Shown here piece by piece: positions 31,808 to 43,386 of a stretch of DNA of 64,000 bases; positions within the stretch are counted from its first letter, which is position 1, and every line of letters begins with the position of its first letter. The position numbers and the translations under genes were made by a program. The notes beneath the pieces are model-generated. The model was given only the letters and a program-made list of their open reading frames with translations, was not told the DNA's origin and did no database searches. Origin of the DNA: Akanthomyces muscarius (taxonomy: Eukaryota; Ascomycota; Sordariomycetes; Hypocreales; Cordycipitaceae); contig NC_079245.1 in NCBI RefSeq assembly GCF_028009165.1, positions 2,480,001 to 2,544,000 on the forward strand, in the 5' to 3' direction.

Positions 31808-33564
31808 ATGGCTCTCGTGTCGAACGAAAGTTTTCTGGCGTCTTTCCAGCTTGGGACAGTCGCAGCAATTGGACTGCTCATAGTGGTCACTTTCAGGTGG
31901 ATGAAAGCCGCCCGAGTGCGTGGGATGGAAATAAATCTTCCAACCTACCATGTTCCGATGGGCAGTGACGCCGCGACCGTGATCAAGCAAGCACACAAAG
32001 AGGTATGTATATGCGCACCAGATGCTTCTATTGATCCTGGGGGAAAAAAATGAAACTAAACTTTTGAGCACAGTGTCCCGAAACGCCATTTGTTCTCTCC
32101 CAGTTTGGTATGAGTGCAGTCATCCTCCCAACGTCGGAAATCGAGACGGTCAAGTCACTGCCTGAATCTCAGTTGTCCATCAAGTATGCTTCAATGCACC
32201 TTTTTAGCGGCGGCAAACTTGAATCATCTAACACATCATAGGCATCATCACTATAATGTCTTCCTCGGCGAGTACTCGTATATGGGGACCAAAGCTGACG
32301 AGTTTGACGCTGCGATGCGACATATTTTGGTTCGAAACACGCCTGTCATTCTCGAATCCTTTGTCGCAGAGGTTGATTACGCTGTGGACAAGTACATCGG
32401 GAAATGTGAGGAATGGACACCAATCAAAGTCCGGCATGCCATGTCCATGGCTGCTTCGGCTATGTCTGGCCGCGCCTTTGTCGGCCTGCCGCTCTGCAGA
32501 GATTCAGAGTGGGTAGCATCGACAACTAGCTATACTCAGGACGTGTCCAGAGCATACATATATCTTCGTTCACTTTCTTGGTTCACCAAGCCATTTCTGG
32601 CGCCTTTTTCGCCAGAGGTGAGGTCTCTTCTGCGACACAGAAAAGTCAACGTGGAGAAACTTGAGCCTCTCCTCCGGGCAAAGCAGGCAAAAAGTGCCCA
32701 AGACGGCGACGAGAAGCAGGGACAGAGAAGCTTTGAGACCAGAGCCAATGATCCACCTGGTGGTGAGATGCTGGATTGGTTCATCTCTCGCTACAGAAAG
32801 TCGCCAACTGCTCATCAACTGGCTCGTGACCAACTGCTGGTCACGTTTGCGTCCATCTACAATCTTTCGAATGCGCTCTCCTATATTATCTTTGATCTTG
32901 CAGCCTATCCTGAGCACGTGGAGGAACTGAGGCAGGAGCTCAAGGAGGTTACTGGTACAACTGGTGTCATTGACAAGATATCTCTGCCCAAGCTTCGCAA
33001 GCTGGACAGCTTCATTCGAGAATCGCAAAGAATGAGTCCCCCATCAATCGGTTAGTAGAACCCGCCGTTGCTTCTTGCCAGCCCTTCTTATATTCCCTAC
33101 GCAGCTTGATTTTTGTATTTTGACACGGCCGCATTTCTCAAACAGCCAACATTCCACGCTTCGTGACCAGCCCATCCGGCTTCCAGACGTCGACCGGCCA
33201 CGTCATCCCGCCTGGCAACACAATCATGGTCCGCGCAGATGCCATCAACAGAGATGCGAATCTCTGGCCTGAACCCGACAAGTTTGACGGGCTGCGTTTC
33301 TCCAAGCTGCGCGAGCAGGCAGGTAACGACAAGAAGTTCCAGCACACCAGCACAGGGGCCGACAACATCAACTTTGGGCACGGCATATGGGCATGTCCCG
33401 GACGGTTCTTTGCATCGGCTGAAATTAAAGTCATCCTAGCGTACATTATTACCAACTATGACCTGAAGCTCAAGCCTGAGACGGGGAAGCCGGGCAGTTT
33501 CCATTATGGGTTTGCGATTCTTCCAGACTCGGAAGCGGAGATTATGTTTAAGAGAAGAGATTAA
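31808..33564 (+). CDS. Cytochrome P450 (P450-5, ent-kaurene-oxidase-like class, atypical core motifs)
   Basis: Four exons (31808-32002, 32074-32183, 32242-33050, 33146-33564) give 510 aa. A membrane anchor occupies about residues 15-30. ExxR is ESQR and the heme loop is FGHGIWACPGRFFA, with Trp where most P450s have His/Arg. The I-helix stretch FASIYNLSNALSYII lacks the acid-Thr pair for O2 activation. The FFASAEIK tail groups it with P450-1. All junctions are in phase, so the odd residues are not from a frameshift. It may be a P450 that uses substrate groups for proton delivery or does non-oxygenase chemistry; this is inference. Confidence 0.83.
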
Positions 33565-34037
33565 GACAGCATGCAGCCGAGACCGCCTGGGTAGCCGCTT
33601 GCTGGAGTTGCCCAAAACGCCCCAGCATACGGCAGGCTAGAAGCTCTCTAGCTCAGTTTCCAGGCGATGCAGTGCACAGCAATACATTGACATTATGACT
33701 TAATTCTTTATCTGAAATCAGTGCATTTTCCACTGGGAATCGAATATTTCTCTTCGACTTCATGTAGCACTTTCTCAGGGATGACTGGTCGCAACGGTTC
33801 TAATTCCGATAAAGCAATGAATCACGGGCTCCTACAGGCTTCGGCCCCCGTCGGCGATCCAAAGCCAAGCCACCAACCGATGCCCTTTGCACCAAAAACA
33901 TTTCTGAGGTCACTAAGAAAAAATGAATGACTGCAGTGACCAATCAACCTTTGCAACAAGTCGAATGCATTAATCCAAGATCAATACATTTGCGACTGCG
34001 CTGAAGCTGTTGCCTCTCTTTCCTTTAGACAGCGACC
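33565..34037. promoter_or_regulatory. Promoter of the dipeptidase gene
   Basis: Contains TCGGCCCCCGT at 33841-33851 (one mismatch to TCGGN3CCGA), about 190 bp upstream of the dipeptidase ATG. No other gene is seen. Confidence 0.4.
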
Positions 34038-35477
34038 ATGCCAGATCTCGACGCATCTTCCGTGAGACAAGAAAATGGGCACCATGGTCTTCTTGCAAGG
34101 GCCATGGACCTGCTCCATCGCACGCCACTGATAGGTATCGCAGTATTGACATCATGCCACCTCTTTGCACGAGAGCTAATTACTGCTCAGACGGCCACAA
34201 TGACTTTCCGTATATACTCCGCGGCCTTCACAGTGGCGGTGACAATGATGCATCGCTGATTATAAGTGAGATGCCCATCGGGCAGACTGATCTAACCCGC
34301 CTGGAGAAGGGTAGACTTGGTGGCCAATTCTGGAGTGCATTCGTCCCATGGTAAGTGAAAAGGCCCAAAGCAAAAAACGTCCCTTGTCGTGGCTTCTTGC
34401 ACAAGCCGAGGACAGAGAGAGAAAAAAAAATGCCAACATTGGGTCTTTTACTTTCAGCTCTCGCGATAAAGCTCTTGACGCGGACCTTGTCGCTGTCCGA
34501 GATACACTGCAGCAAATCGACCTCATCCACCGGCTCATTGCACAGAACCCGCGCCGCCTAGCTTTCGCCCACGACTCGGCTTCTGTCTGGGAAGCATTCC
34601 ACTCCGGCCGTATCGCCAGCTTAATCGGCGTTGAAGGCCTGCACCAGATTGGCGGGAGCTTCAGCGCACTACGCCTGCTTCATCGCCTCGGTGTACGATA
34701 CATTACGCTGTGTCACGACTCGCACAATGAATTCGTCGACTCTTCGACACCGGCCGAGCCGCTTCATGGAGGCTTGTCAAAGAGCGGCGAAGAAGTGATA
34801 CGAGAGATGAATCAGACGGGCTTGTAAGCTTCCTCTATCCTCCTAGTATTCTTACTACTAAATCTGACGTGAAAATTAGAATAATCGATCTGTCGCATAC
34901 CAGCCACGACACGCAGCGCCACGTCCTCCAAGCCTCACATGCCCCCGTCATCTTCTCCCACTCATCATGTTTCGCCCTCAAGCCGCACCCGCGCAACGTC
35001 CCCGATGACATTCTCCGCTCCCTCGCTGCCAACAACGGCGTCGTCATGATTTGCTTCCTCCCCTCGCTGTCCGGCCTCGCCACGACCGACCCGCCCACAC
35101 CCGCCACCGTCGCCACCGTCGCCGACCACGTCGTCCACGTCGGCGAGAGGATTGGCTACGCGCATGTCGGCATCGGCAGCGACTTTGACGGCATGCTCGA
35201 GGGACCCGCGGGACTGGACGACGTGTCAGCATACCCGGCGCTCGTGGCGGAGCTCATGCGGCGCGAGCTGAGCGACGAGATACTGGCGGGCATATTGGGA
35301 GGGAACGTGCTGCGCGTGCTGGACGACGTTGCGCGGTATGCAAGTGTCGCTTCTCGACGTCCAGAGGCGGCAGATGGCAGGGTTTGCGACAGCATTGATG
35401 TCGTGTGGACGCCAGAGCAGCAAAAGATGTTGACGGACAAGGGCATTGAGAGGCGAGCGGCCGCGCATTTGGGCTAG
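34038..35477 (+). CDS. gliJ-like: Membrane-dipeptidase-family metallopeptidase (GliJ-like)
   Basis: Four exons (34038-34134, 34191-34350, 34458-34823, 34880-35477) give 406 aa. Zinc ligands of the renal-dipeptidase family are all visible: IDGHNDFPY (His/Asp, formed across the first intron), GVEGLH (bridging Glu), DLSHTS, IFSHSSC and GIGSDFDG. In gliotoxin biosynthesis GliJ removes glycine from the cysteinyl-glycine adducts after GliK. There is no clear signal peptide, consistent with a cytosolic role. A Ser/Ala/Arg-rich stretch precedes the conserved C-terminus ([14 protein letters not shown]). Confidence 0.88.
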
Positions 35478-35854
35478 ACACTCCTAAGTATTGTATGGAT
35501 CTGGAAAAGAAAATCATCGACACTTTTGTTTCCTTTCTTGTTGAAAAAAGTACACAATGTAGAGCAGCTCTAATCGTCGCGTGGTTACCTTTTTTTTTGG
35601 CGGGTAAACTCTGCCGTTTTTGGCTGAGCCGGCGGCTGTGACAAGACAGGTCATGGGCGATCATTCTGACGGCATACCACCGTAGAAGCTAATTTAAAAA
35701 ATCGCATGTCGACTACATTTTAGAAATTGGGCTGCACAAGAAAAAAAATACCCCATTCAATCTGATGAGGTATCTAACTATGTTTACGCCCTCTCCTCAC
35801 ACCAGGTCGGCACGACTGTCGCGCTGACCGGCAGCCAGCTCGGTCTCCCGCCAC
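35478..35854. other. Convergent 3' intergenic
   Basis: Between the stops of the dipeptidase and GliT-like genes; A/T-rich runs, no gene recognised. Confidence 0.45.
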
Positions 35855-36960
35855 TCAGAATTTGCCCATCGCAGCCAACTGCGCCACCAGTCCACCAGAA
35901 GTAAAGGTGCCCATGGCAATGGCCTGGGGAGCGGCCTTGAGCATAGTTCCGCAGTCACCGGCGACAAACACTCCGCCAACGTCAGTTTCGTTGAAGGGGG
36001 GGTTGACCTTGATGAATACCATGGGGTCGACTTCGAGTCCTAGCTGCTCGTGGAAGGAGCCATTGAGCTTACAGTTGGGCACATTGACCTGTTAAAATTT
36101 TGTTAGCGACTGTGTTACTCTTTTCGTCGTGTGCAATACAAGGGGCAATGTATGCTACATACCAAGAAGCGCTCTTCTGTAGAGGCACCATCTTCGAAAT
36201 GGATCTTGAGGCCTTCTCCAAGGCTCTCAACAGCGGTAAGCTTCCTACCCTCGACAGTAACTCCCTTGCCCTCGAGAGTTTTCTTGAGAGTGGCTTCCAG
36301 CTCAGCGTTGCCGTGGCAGTAGATGGTGACGTGTTCTGCTAGGTTTGTTGCCATGCGGGCCATGTGCAACACCATGGGCGGCGCGGTGAGAAAGCCCGAA
36401 GCAAGAACTCCGGCTCTCTTGGCACCACGTTCCTCGAATCCGTGACAGAAGAGGCAGTGGAAGCTATGAGGCGCGGCACCGTTAGAGGAGACTGCCCAAT
36501 TCATTGCAGGGGGGCGGGGAGGTATTGTGTCAAGCCCAGTGGTCACTTACATCAACTTGCCCCAAAGCTCCTTGAATCCCTTGATTTCTTCCGGCATAAT
36601 GTCCTTGATACCTGAGGCTAGGACAAGCTTCTTTCCACGGTATGTGACCTTGTCGGTGTCGGCCACCTCAAAGGTGCCATCATCGCACTTCTTGACCTTG
36701 TCAATAGTGGCATTCTTGAACTGAATGCTGTCGCTGTATCGAGCGAGGATATTCTCGCGAGCTGAGGCGCGAAACTCGGCAGGATCGCGGTGGTCCCAGG
36801 TTACGACGTTGTGCATGTGCGAGGCGGGAGCGTTGCGATATTGCTGTGAGTCAAAGACAAGGGCTGAGTAGGTCTGGCGTGCCAGCCCCAGGGCCGTTGA
36901 GAGACCAGCGGGACCAGCGCCAATGATGAGGACATCGTAGGTAGTTTTGGAGGCGCTCAT
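35855..36960 (-). CDS. gliT-like: FAD-dependent dithiol oxidase / thioredoxin-reductase-like (GliT-like)
   Basis: Three exons (36960-36551, 36463-36163, 36088-35855) give 314 aa. An N-terminal FAD motif GAGPAGLSTALG, a redox pair CLFCHGFE formed next to the first splice junction, and a C-terminal FAD-binding GDCGTMLKAAPQAIAMG place it in the GliT/SirT/HlmI group. These enzymes oxidise the dithiol to the transannular disulfide with O2 and give self-protection to the producer. No NADPH-domain GxGxxA is evident, in line with that group. It is divergent from O-methyltransferase 2 across a promoter with a perfect TCGGTGGCCGA. Confidence 0.9.
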
Positions 36961-37316
36961 GGTTGCAAGAGTTTCTCGGTCGGTTTGTCTGTCTGATTGA
37001 TTGATTGACTCGTCTTGTTTTTGCTTTGTTTGCTTTGAATCACAGGCAGAGGAGCTGAAAGAAGGGGTTCGACGTCACGGCAGGTTCACTCTTCCTTTTA
37101 TGCCTACAACTGCAGGAACTCGTGATTGCCCCTGCGCCACCGGTACGCACCGCCACCCAAATCTGAAATACATGGCCGTATACATGAAATACTCGCTCGG
37201 TACATTCCTTGACTAGCCTGGTACTTGCTGCACAAAGTCTGCAGCTCACTGTGCGACGTATCCACTCGGAGCCTGATCCATTCGGCTAGTGAATGAGTGG
37301 CCTGCTGAGTGCCCAG

Positions 37317-37327
37317 TCGGTGGCCGA
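37317..37327 (+). promoter_or_regulatory. Perfect TCGGN3CCGA site (TCGGTGGCCGA)
   Basis: Exact copy of the 11-mer at 15960, placed between the divergent GliT-like gene (starts 36960) and O-methyltransferase 2 (starts 37491), 164 bp before the latter. Confidence 0.6.
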
Positions 37328-37490
37328 GACGGTGCGGGCGCAGGCACAGCGGCCCGGACTTGGCTATTGTTGCCCTGTATATTATCTGAAAATAAAGTAA
37401 ACCGGGAAGTAATGGGAGATTTGTAGCAGAACTCCAGTCAATTTCAATTTCATTTTCATAGTGTCGTCACTAGGACTGTAATAACGCGCC

Positions 37491-38999
37491 ATGATGACCA
37501 GCCACGCAGCAAACGCCGCCACAGCCAATGGCACTACTCTAGACACCACCAATGCAAACACCACCAATGCAAACACTACCAATTCAAGCATCACGGCTAC
37601 AAACACCGCCAATTCAACTACTATACCTGCAAGCACCACCAACGATGAGTCCAGCAGCTCCGATGGCAGCCCACCAGAAGACTGCCTCAGCCTCGTCTTG
37701 GACAACATGACCTCGCAGCTGACGACATTCAAACACTTTCTTGCCACGCCTACAATGGATACAACTCTCCACAACAAGCTACATAATTCAAATGGGCTAC
37801 CAGACAAGAATATTGCGGCATTGGCCGCCAAAGCCGTGGATGTCCTCCATGAGGTGCAGCTCATGCTTCAGCCCGCCCAGCTCATCCTCGCCGACCACTT
37901 CCTTGGTGCGCTCCCCCACTCTACCAGCAAACAGCCACCAGAAGTTTCAAAGTCACAACGCTAATCACAAATCTTCCTGCCATCTTTAGGTTTCGAGAGC
38001 ACCCAATGCCTGGTAGCCGCCGTCTCGCTGCGGGTCCCCGACCTACTCGCTGAGCATGGCATGATGTTCATTGGTCAGCTGGCTGACGCCGCCGGGGCGC
38101 GTCGAGACCGGCTCGGCCAGGTCATGCGCCTATTACACAGCAACGGTATCTTTGAAGGTGACGCCGACACGGGCATGTACAAGAACAACTTTCGCTCCGA
38201 GCTCCTCCGCTCCGATCACTGGACTCAGTGGCACAACTGGGTCGAGCTCTACGGCAACCAGTTCTACGACATTGCCCGCGGCATCCCGGCCTCCGTCCGC
38301 GAGGGCACCATCAGAAGCGCCGCGCAACACAACTACGACACCGACGAGAACATGTTTACATATTTTCAGAAGCAAGGGTGGGTGCCGCTTCTGCACCGCA
38401 CCCTCGGGGGCGGTGCCGTCGCGCAGGCCCCCGGCATCGTCGCCGACTACCCGTGGCACGAACTCGGTGACAAAATTCTACTAGATGTAGGCGGCGGCGG
38501 GGGCGGCCTGGTTGCTGCTCTTCTACGCGGAAACCCGTCTTTGAGAGCCGGAATATTTGATCTGCCTGCCGTCATCGAGCACACCAGGCCATTCTTCCAA
38601 GATGGCGGACAGTATGGTGACATTGCCGGGCGTGTTGCTCAGGAAAACCTCGTCGGGGGCGATTTCTTTGTCAATGTGCCGAGCCACGAGGTCTACGTTA
38701 TGAAGTGGTGCCTGCATGATTGGCTGGATCCAGATGCCATCAAGATTTTAAAGAACATTCGTCGGGCTATTGTCCCAGGAGAGGGCTCCAGACTGATTGT
38801 ACTTGAATCCATCATGACTGGTGGCGAGATGGGAAGGCTATCTCGGTATGGAGACATCAACATGATGATGACGGCGAAGGGACAGGAGAGGACCATGTAC
38901 GATTGGTACCAGTTGGCTCGTGACTCGGGTTGGAAAATTAGCAAAGTGCACAAGCTGAGGAACGCTTGGGTCTCGGCGATTGATATGCGGCCGGAATGA
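37491..38999 (+). CDS. SAM-dependent O-methyltransferase 2 with Asn/Thr-rich N-terminus
   Basis: Two exons (37491-37905, 37990-38999; 84-nt intron) give 474 aa. The Rossmann motif LLDVGGGGGG and catalytic His in CLHDWLDPDA mark it as a PF00891-type O-methyltransferase, distinct from the one at 29873. The first about 60 residues are low-complexity Asn/Thr/Ala, built from repeats of ACCACCAATGCAAAC-like units, unusual for this family. Two adjacent ATGs (37491, 37494) open the frame. A later Met (about 37707, before TSQLTTF) would give a protein without the repeat, so the true start is uncertain. Confidence 0.82.
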
Positions 39000-39270
39000 A
39001 TATGCCAGTGCTCGATACACAACAAGTAATAAATGTGCTTTGACACATGTCAAATCCGAATTCTCTCTTGGTCACGAGGGTTGTGAATCGGTCTAGTAGT
39101 TGTTCTCACATTACTTTCTAAATTTGCAAAGCTCACCATATCAAGATGCAAGTACAAGCAGCGTCATGTCAAGTCCAAAATATGGGTAAAAATTCTGCTC
39201 CTGATCCAACATATTTTTATTGTATCTCAAAAACTTTAAAGCTGTATCAATAGATGCTTGTACCCTTTTA

Positions 39271-40893
39271 TCATTTCCCAGCCATAGATTCAAAAGTTTC
39301 CTTCATAAGAGAAATCACACTCCATGGTACCAGATACGTAGGATTACCCGGTATGCGCTGCAGCCTGTAGTTGAAAATGGGCGTCACAAGTGCGAGATAC
39401 AATGCAACCCACAGGTGCCCGACCACGCGGCCAAACAACCCGGTCCGGACACCAGTGGCGCGTCTCCATGCCCACTGCGCTGTGTCCTCGAAGATGATTC
39501 CCAATGGCAACAGCAGACCAAAACACAAGAGACTACCAGCCGGGTCATACTGGCCCCCGAAAGCAATATCGAGGATGGAGTGTAGCGTGCCGGAGAGAAA
39601 AAAGACGACAGTAATGTTGGCGTAGCGTTCAATGACGCCTTGCGGCAGGCGCAGGATGCGACGGGTAAAGTAGCTGGATGCACCCTGAAATGGCCAGCGG
39701 ACAGTTTGATGCCAGAATTTCCTACCCGTCAAATGTCTCTTGTTAGCCACCCTGTTTCTGTTTGGCGTGGTCTTTTTCGCAGGTCTCGTTAGGAAACTTA
39801 CCCAAAGTACCCACGGAGCGAGCACGTATCATTGTAGTTGCCATAACACGGCGGCCATTGCCCCGGCTTCGAGATGCCTAGGCCGACAAAAATGACGGAG
39901 AATATACGATACCAGATGTCGTTCATGACCCTCCCCACTATAAACCAGTTCATCGCGCAGCCGACGAACCGGTTCTGCAAGTCTGCCGCCGTCACCGCGT
40001 GCTTGTTCAGCGAGCTGATCCAGAGCCACTCCTTGCCCTCGGCCCAGCTGTCCACGACATCCGGCGGTGGAGGTGACGATGCCAGCACGTCCATGATGAG
40101 GTACTGTATCAAGATCATGAAGCACTGACGCGTCAAGAAACGAATTCTCGACGGGACGACGCCAGATGGAAAGGCTGGAATGTAGCTGATCTGGTGTGTA
40201 GTGCCGATGCCACGAAAGCTGAAAAGCATAGCCGTTGTGAACCAGAGTTGTGAGAAGAGTCCCGGGGAGGTCTTTTCGGTGTGGCCGTTGGCTTTCTCTG
40301 CATTCTCCCTCGTAGCTTGAAGCCCCATCTCGTGCTTGATATCTGCGCTGTCGAGGGGATAGAGGCAGAGCTGGTTCATGCAGTGGAAAATGTTGGCATA
40401 CGGCCCAACCCACCAAAACGAGTAGAGAACGCCCTGGCCGGTAAAAGCTGGTGCTGCCTCCCATGAGCGAAACATGAGCCACACAAGTACAGGGAGAACG
40501 GCTGGTCGGAGGAGTGACGACTTTCGGGTGGTGCATATCAGGGCGGCGGTGATGATGCTCTGCGCAGCAAAGATTATAGGAGAGCGCACGTCCCATGTGA
40601 CGAGAGATTTTGGTATCTCGAACGCCATTGGGGGCGACGGGTGGGCAGTTGTCATGGTCGAGTTGTGCATGTCGGTGATTTGCTCCTAGGGTAGTTGGCG
40701 ATGATGGAATGCGGTACAGTTTTTTGTAACAACTGAGGAGCGGACGTACATCCAGATAGAAAAAAAAATAATGGGCAAAGGAATAAAACAATAATAGAGT
40801 CACGACAGCGATATTTACTTGCTGAGCAAGTTGTAGCTTTGGTAATTGTTCTCCCTGCGGTGTAAATTGCTCCCATTGTGGAATCTCCGGCAT
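39271..40893 (-). CDS. ataH-like: Membrane-bound O-acyltransferase (wax-synthase-like, AtaH-like)
   Basis: Three exons (40893-40750, 40685-39802, 39721-39271) give 492 aa. ATG 40893 is used because the frame above it begins only with GTG. Multiple hydrophobic segments span the protein. The motif SLRGYFGKFWHQTVRWPF, with the catalytic-type His, is typical of wax-synthase-like O-acyltransferases of fungal clusters. The last intron splits the GK of this motif. The acetylaranotin pathway has an acetyltransferase (AtaH) acting late on hydroxyls; a similar O-acylation is the likely role, in endoplasmic-reticulum-type membranes. A hydrophilic Glu/Lys-rich loop lies mid-protein. Confidence 0.8.
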
Positions 40894-41348
40894 AGGCTGT
40901 GTGTAGTTGACCAGCCATAGCACGGCGTCCGAAGTTACGGTCCGTAATTACATTTACGCTACCGGCAAACAGAACGCCATTATCAGAGTTGATTTAAAAC
41001 ATTTTAAAAATCCCAAATCGGAATTAAATGACAATAATTCAATTTTCTGTCCTTGCGACAGAGCCTGACGTGTACCACTAAGGCGACCGCATAATATTTC
41101 CAAGGGCGATCTCTTCACACCAAATTTTGGGCATCTAAATGCAGCTTGTAAATTGAGCGAAAATGAGCTACTTGACAATGCTTGAAATGGAGGGCCTGGA
41201 ACAAGTTATTCCTGTGCACGGAGGCCGAAGTTTGCGGCTGGACCAAAGTAGATGTTTAAAAGGCGTGCTCCCTCTGTAGGACGCTGGCGGCTATTATCCC
41301 TTTGTAGCTCTTCATTACGATATTCGGCTTTTTCAACGGTTTGGAATC
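40894..41348. other. Divergent promoter, acyltransferase / GliC-like P450
   Basis: 455 bp, AT-rich, no gene and no good TCGGN3CCGA match. Confidence 0.45.
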
Positions 41349-43168
41349 ATGATTGAAAGCTTTACCGGAAACCTTGCTGGGGTGCTGTCGGCCTTACTCT
41401 ATGTCGTTGCCGCCATCGTGACGTTTTGCCTGGCAGAGCTGGTATCGCCGGGCATACTGCCTGGGCCACTAAAACATGTCATTTCCGCATTCATAAATGT
41501 ATGGAGAGATCATTAAAGCACAAAATTTAAAACATGTAAAATGCTAATCGGAACATGACAGAGGCTTCTCGAATGGAAATATCCCATCCTACATAAAGAT
41601 GGGCTGGGTCAGATTCCATCTTGCCCGTACGTCTGGCCCAACGGTCAAGGCGACGACGACAAGTTTATCGGTGGCATCGAAAACTCTACTGCGTGGCAGG
41701 GAAGAAACGGCAATGTCTACCGGATATGGTCCGGCATGAAGTCTGAAATGTATGTTGCCAAGGAAGCGGTAAAGAACAAAGCTAACTGTCTGGAGTGTTC
41801 TTACACAACCTCAGCAATTGCAACAAGTCTTCAAAGACTCGGATAGGCATTCGAAAGCTCCGGCAAACAATTCGGGTTACTACATGAGCCAGCTCCTTGG
41901 AGACTGTCTAGGCCTCATTAGCGGGAAATCCTGGCGTAGCTTGCGGGCGGTTGTCGAGACGCCCTTTTCGCACCGAGCCGTTGTTCAGTGTGTGGATGAT
42001 TATCGTACGCAGGTAAGTCTAACCCTTTGACCCAGTTCGGTCCAACAGTTTACTTTATTCTGACTCTTACCTGTCTTTGTGCTCAATTGAGTAGGTAGAA
42101 GCATTTTTCGAGGGCTTGGACCAACAGCCACGCGGCAACTTGGCAAAGGGCCTCATCCACCCGGCCGAAGATCTAAAAATGTTGCCATTCTGGATCGTGG
42201 CCAAAGTCTTTTACGGGGCGCTCTCAGAGGATCTCACAAAGAGGTTGACCAAACTCGCACCAATGCGTGAGAAAATCTTTGGGTACGTCATTCGCGGAGG
42301 TCTCCCACGATTCTCATGGTCGCGCTTCCTCCCCACTCGTGCCAACAAGGAACTGCGCCAGTTCAAGCAGTCCTGGAAGCAGTTCAACGAGGACGCGCTG
42401 CAACACGCCAAGCTGGACGCCCCGAGTGCCCCGATTGTCCGCATGGCGGCCGCCGTCGAAAACGGAGAGATTGATGAAGAGCAGCTTCTGCAGACTATTG
42501 ACGAAGCACTCTTTGCCAACCTTGACGTGACCACAGGCGGCCTATCGTGGAATCTCGTGTTCCTCGCCGTGCAGCCCAAGGCCCAAGAGCGGCTGCGTAA
42601 AGAGATGCGCGACGTCGAGGCCCAGGGCGGCGGCAGGGAGGCCGCGCTCGACGCCTACATCCAGGACCGGTCGACCTACCTGGCGGCGTGCGTGCTCGAG
42701 TCGTCCCGGCTCCGGCCCCTCGCGGCGTTTAGCGTCCCGCAGGCGGCGCCAACCGCGCGCGACGTCGACGGCTTCGTGGTGCCGGCGGGCACGAGCTTCG
42801 TCGTTGACGCGTACGCGCTCAACGTGCGCGGCGACGAGTGGGCGCCCGACCACGCGGCGTACCGGCCGGACCGCTTCCTCGGCGGCCGCGACACGCACCG
42901 CCGGTACCTGTTTTGGCGGTTCGGCTTCGGGCCCCGACAGTGCCTCGGCAAGCACATGGCCGACATCATGATTCGGGCGACGCTCGTGCATCTGGTGCGC
43001 AATTACGATTTGAGTCTCTTGAGCGATGACATTTGGTCGAGGAATAAAGAATGCTGGATCACGCATCCAGACTTTTTGCTGCGGTGCGAGAAGCGGCTGG
43101 AGGAAAAGGTGCAACCGACGGCGCCCGTAGAAAAGCCCGGCTTGGGGGCCAGGTGCGAAAACGCATGA
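41349..43168 (+). CDS. gliC-like: Cytochrome P450 (P450-6, GliC-like)
   Basis: Four exons (41349-41498, 41562-41749, 41796-42012, 42095-43168) give 542 aa; the third intron read is only 46 nt at 41750-41795. An N-terminal anchor (ALLYVVAAIVTFCLAELV) is followed by I-helix ANLDVTTGGL, ExxR as ESSR, and heme loop FGFGPRQCLGK. The FWRFGFGPRQCLGK block resembles the P450 group containing GliC, thought to oxidise the diketopiperazine alpha carbons before glutathione attack. The first two exons are short and were found by phase and hinge matching. Its pairing with the GliN-like gene just downstream supports the pathway role. Confidence 0.83.
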
Positions 43169-43386
43169 GGCTGGGGCCAAAGTGTCGAGCACTTCTTCTT
43201 TTGGGACAATAGCTAGATTATAAGCAGTGAGACATCCAGTATCTGCGTTTCTGCCTCGCTCTCTCTTGGTTTTGTTCACCCCATCCACGCACGACTTACA
43301 CGTAGCGTCTGAACTATCTTGCACACCGTTGACGTCTCAACCCTCTCGCAAAAGCCACCCGCTCAATCCTTTGATTTTTAACCAAA

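Noticed and set aside
42542..43324. 260-aa minus-strand ORF across P450-6
   Set aside because: Antisense to the conserved heme-binding half of the P450; GC-rich third positions create long antisense frames.
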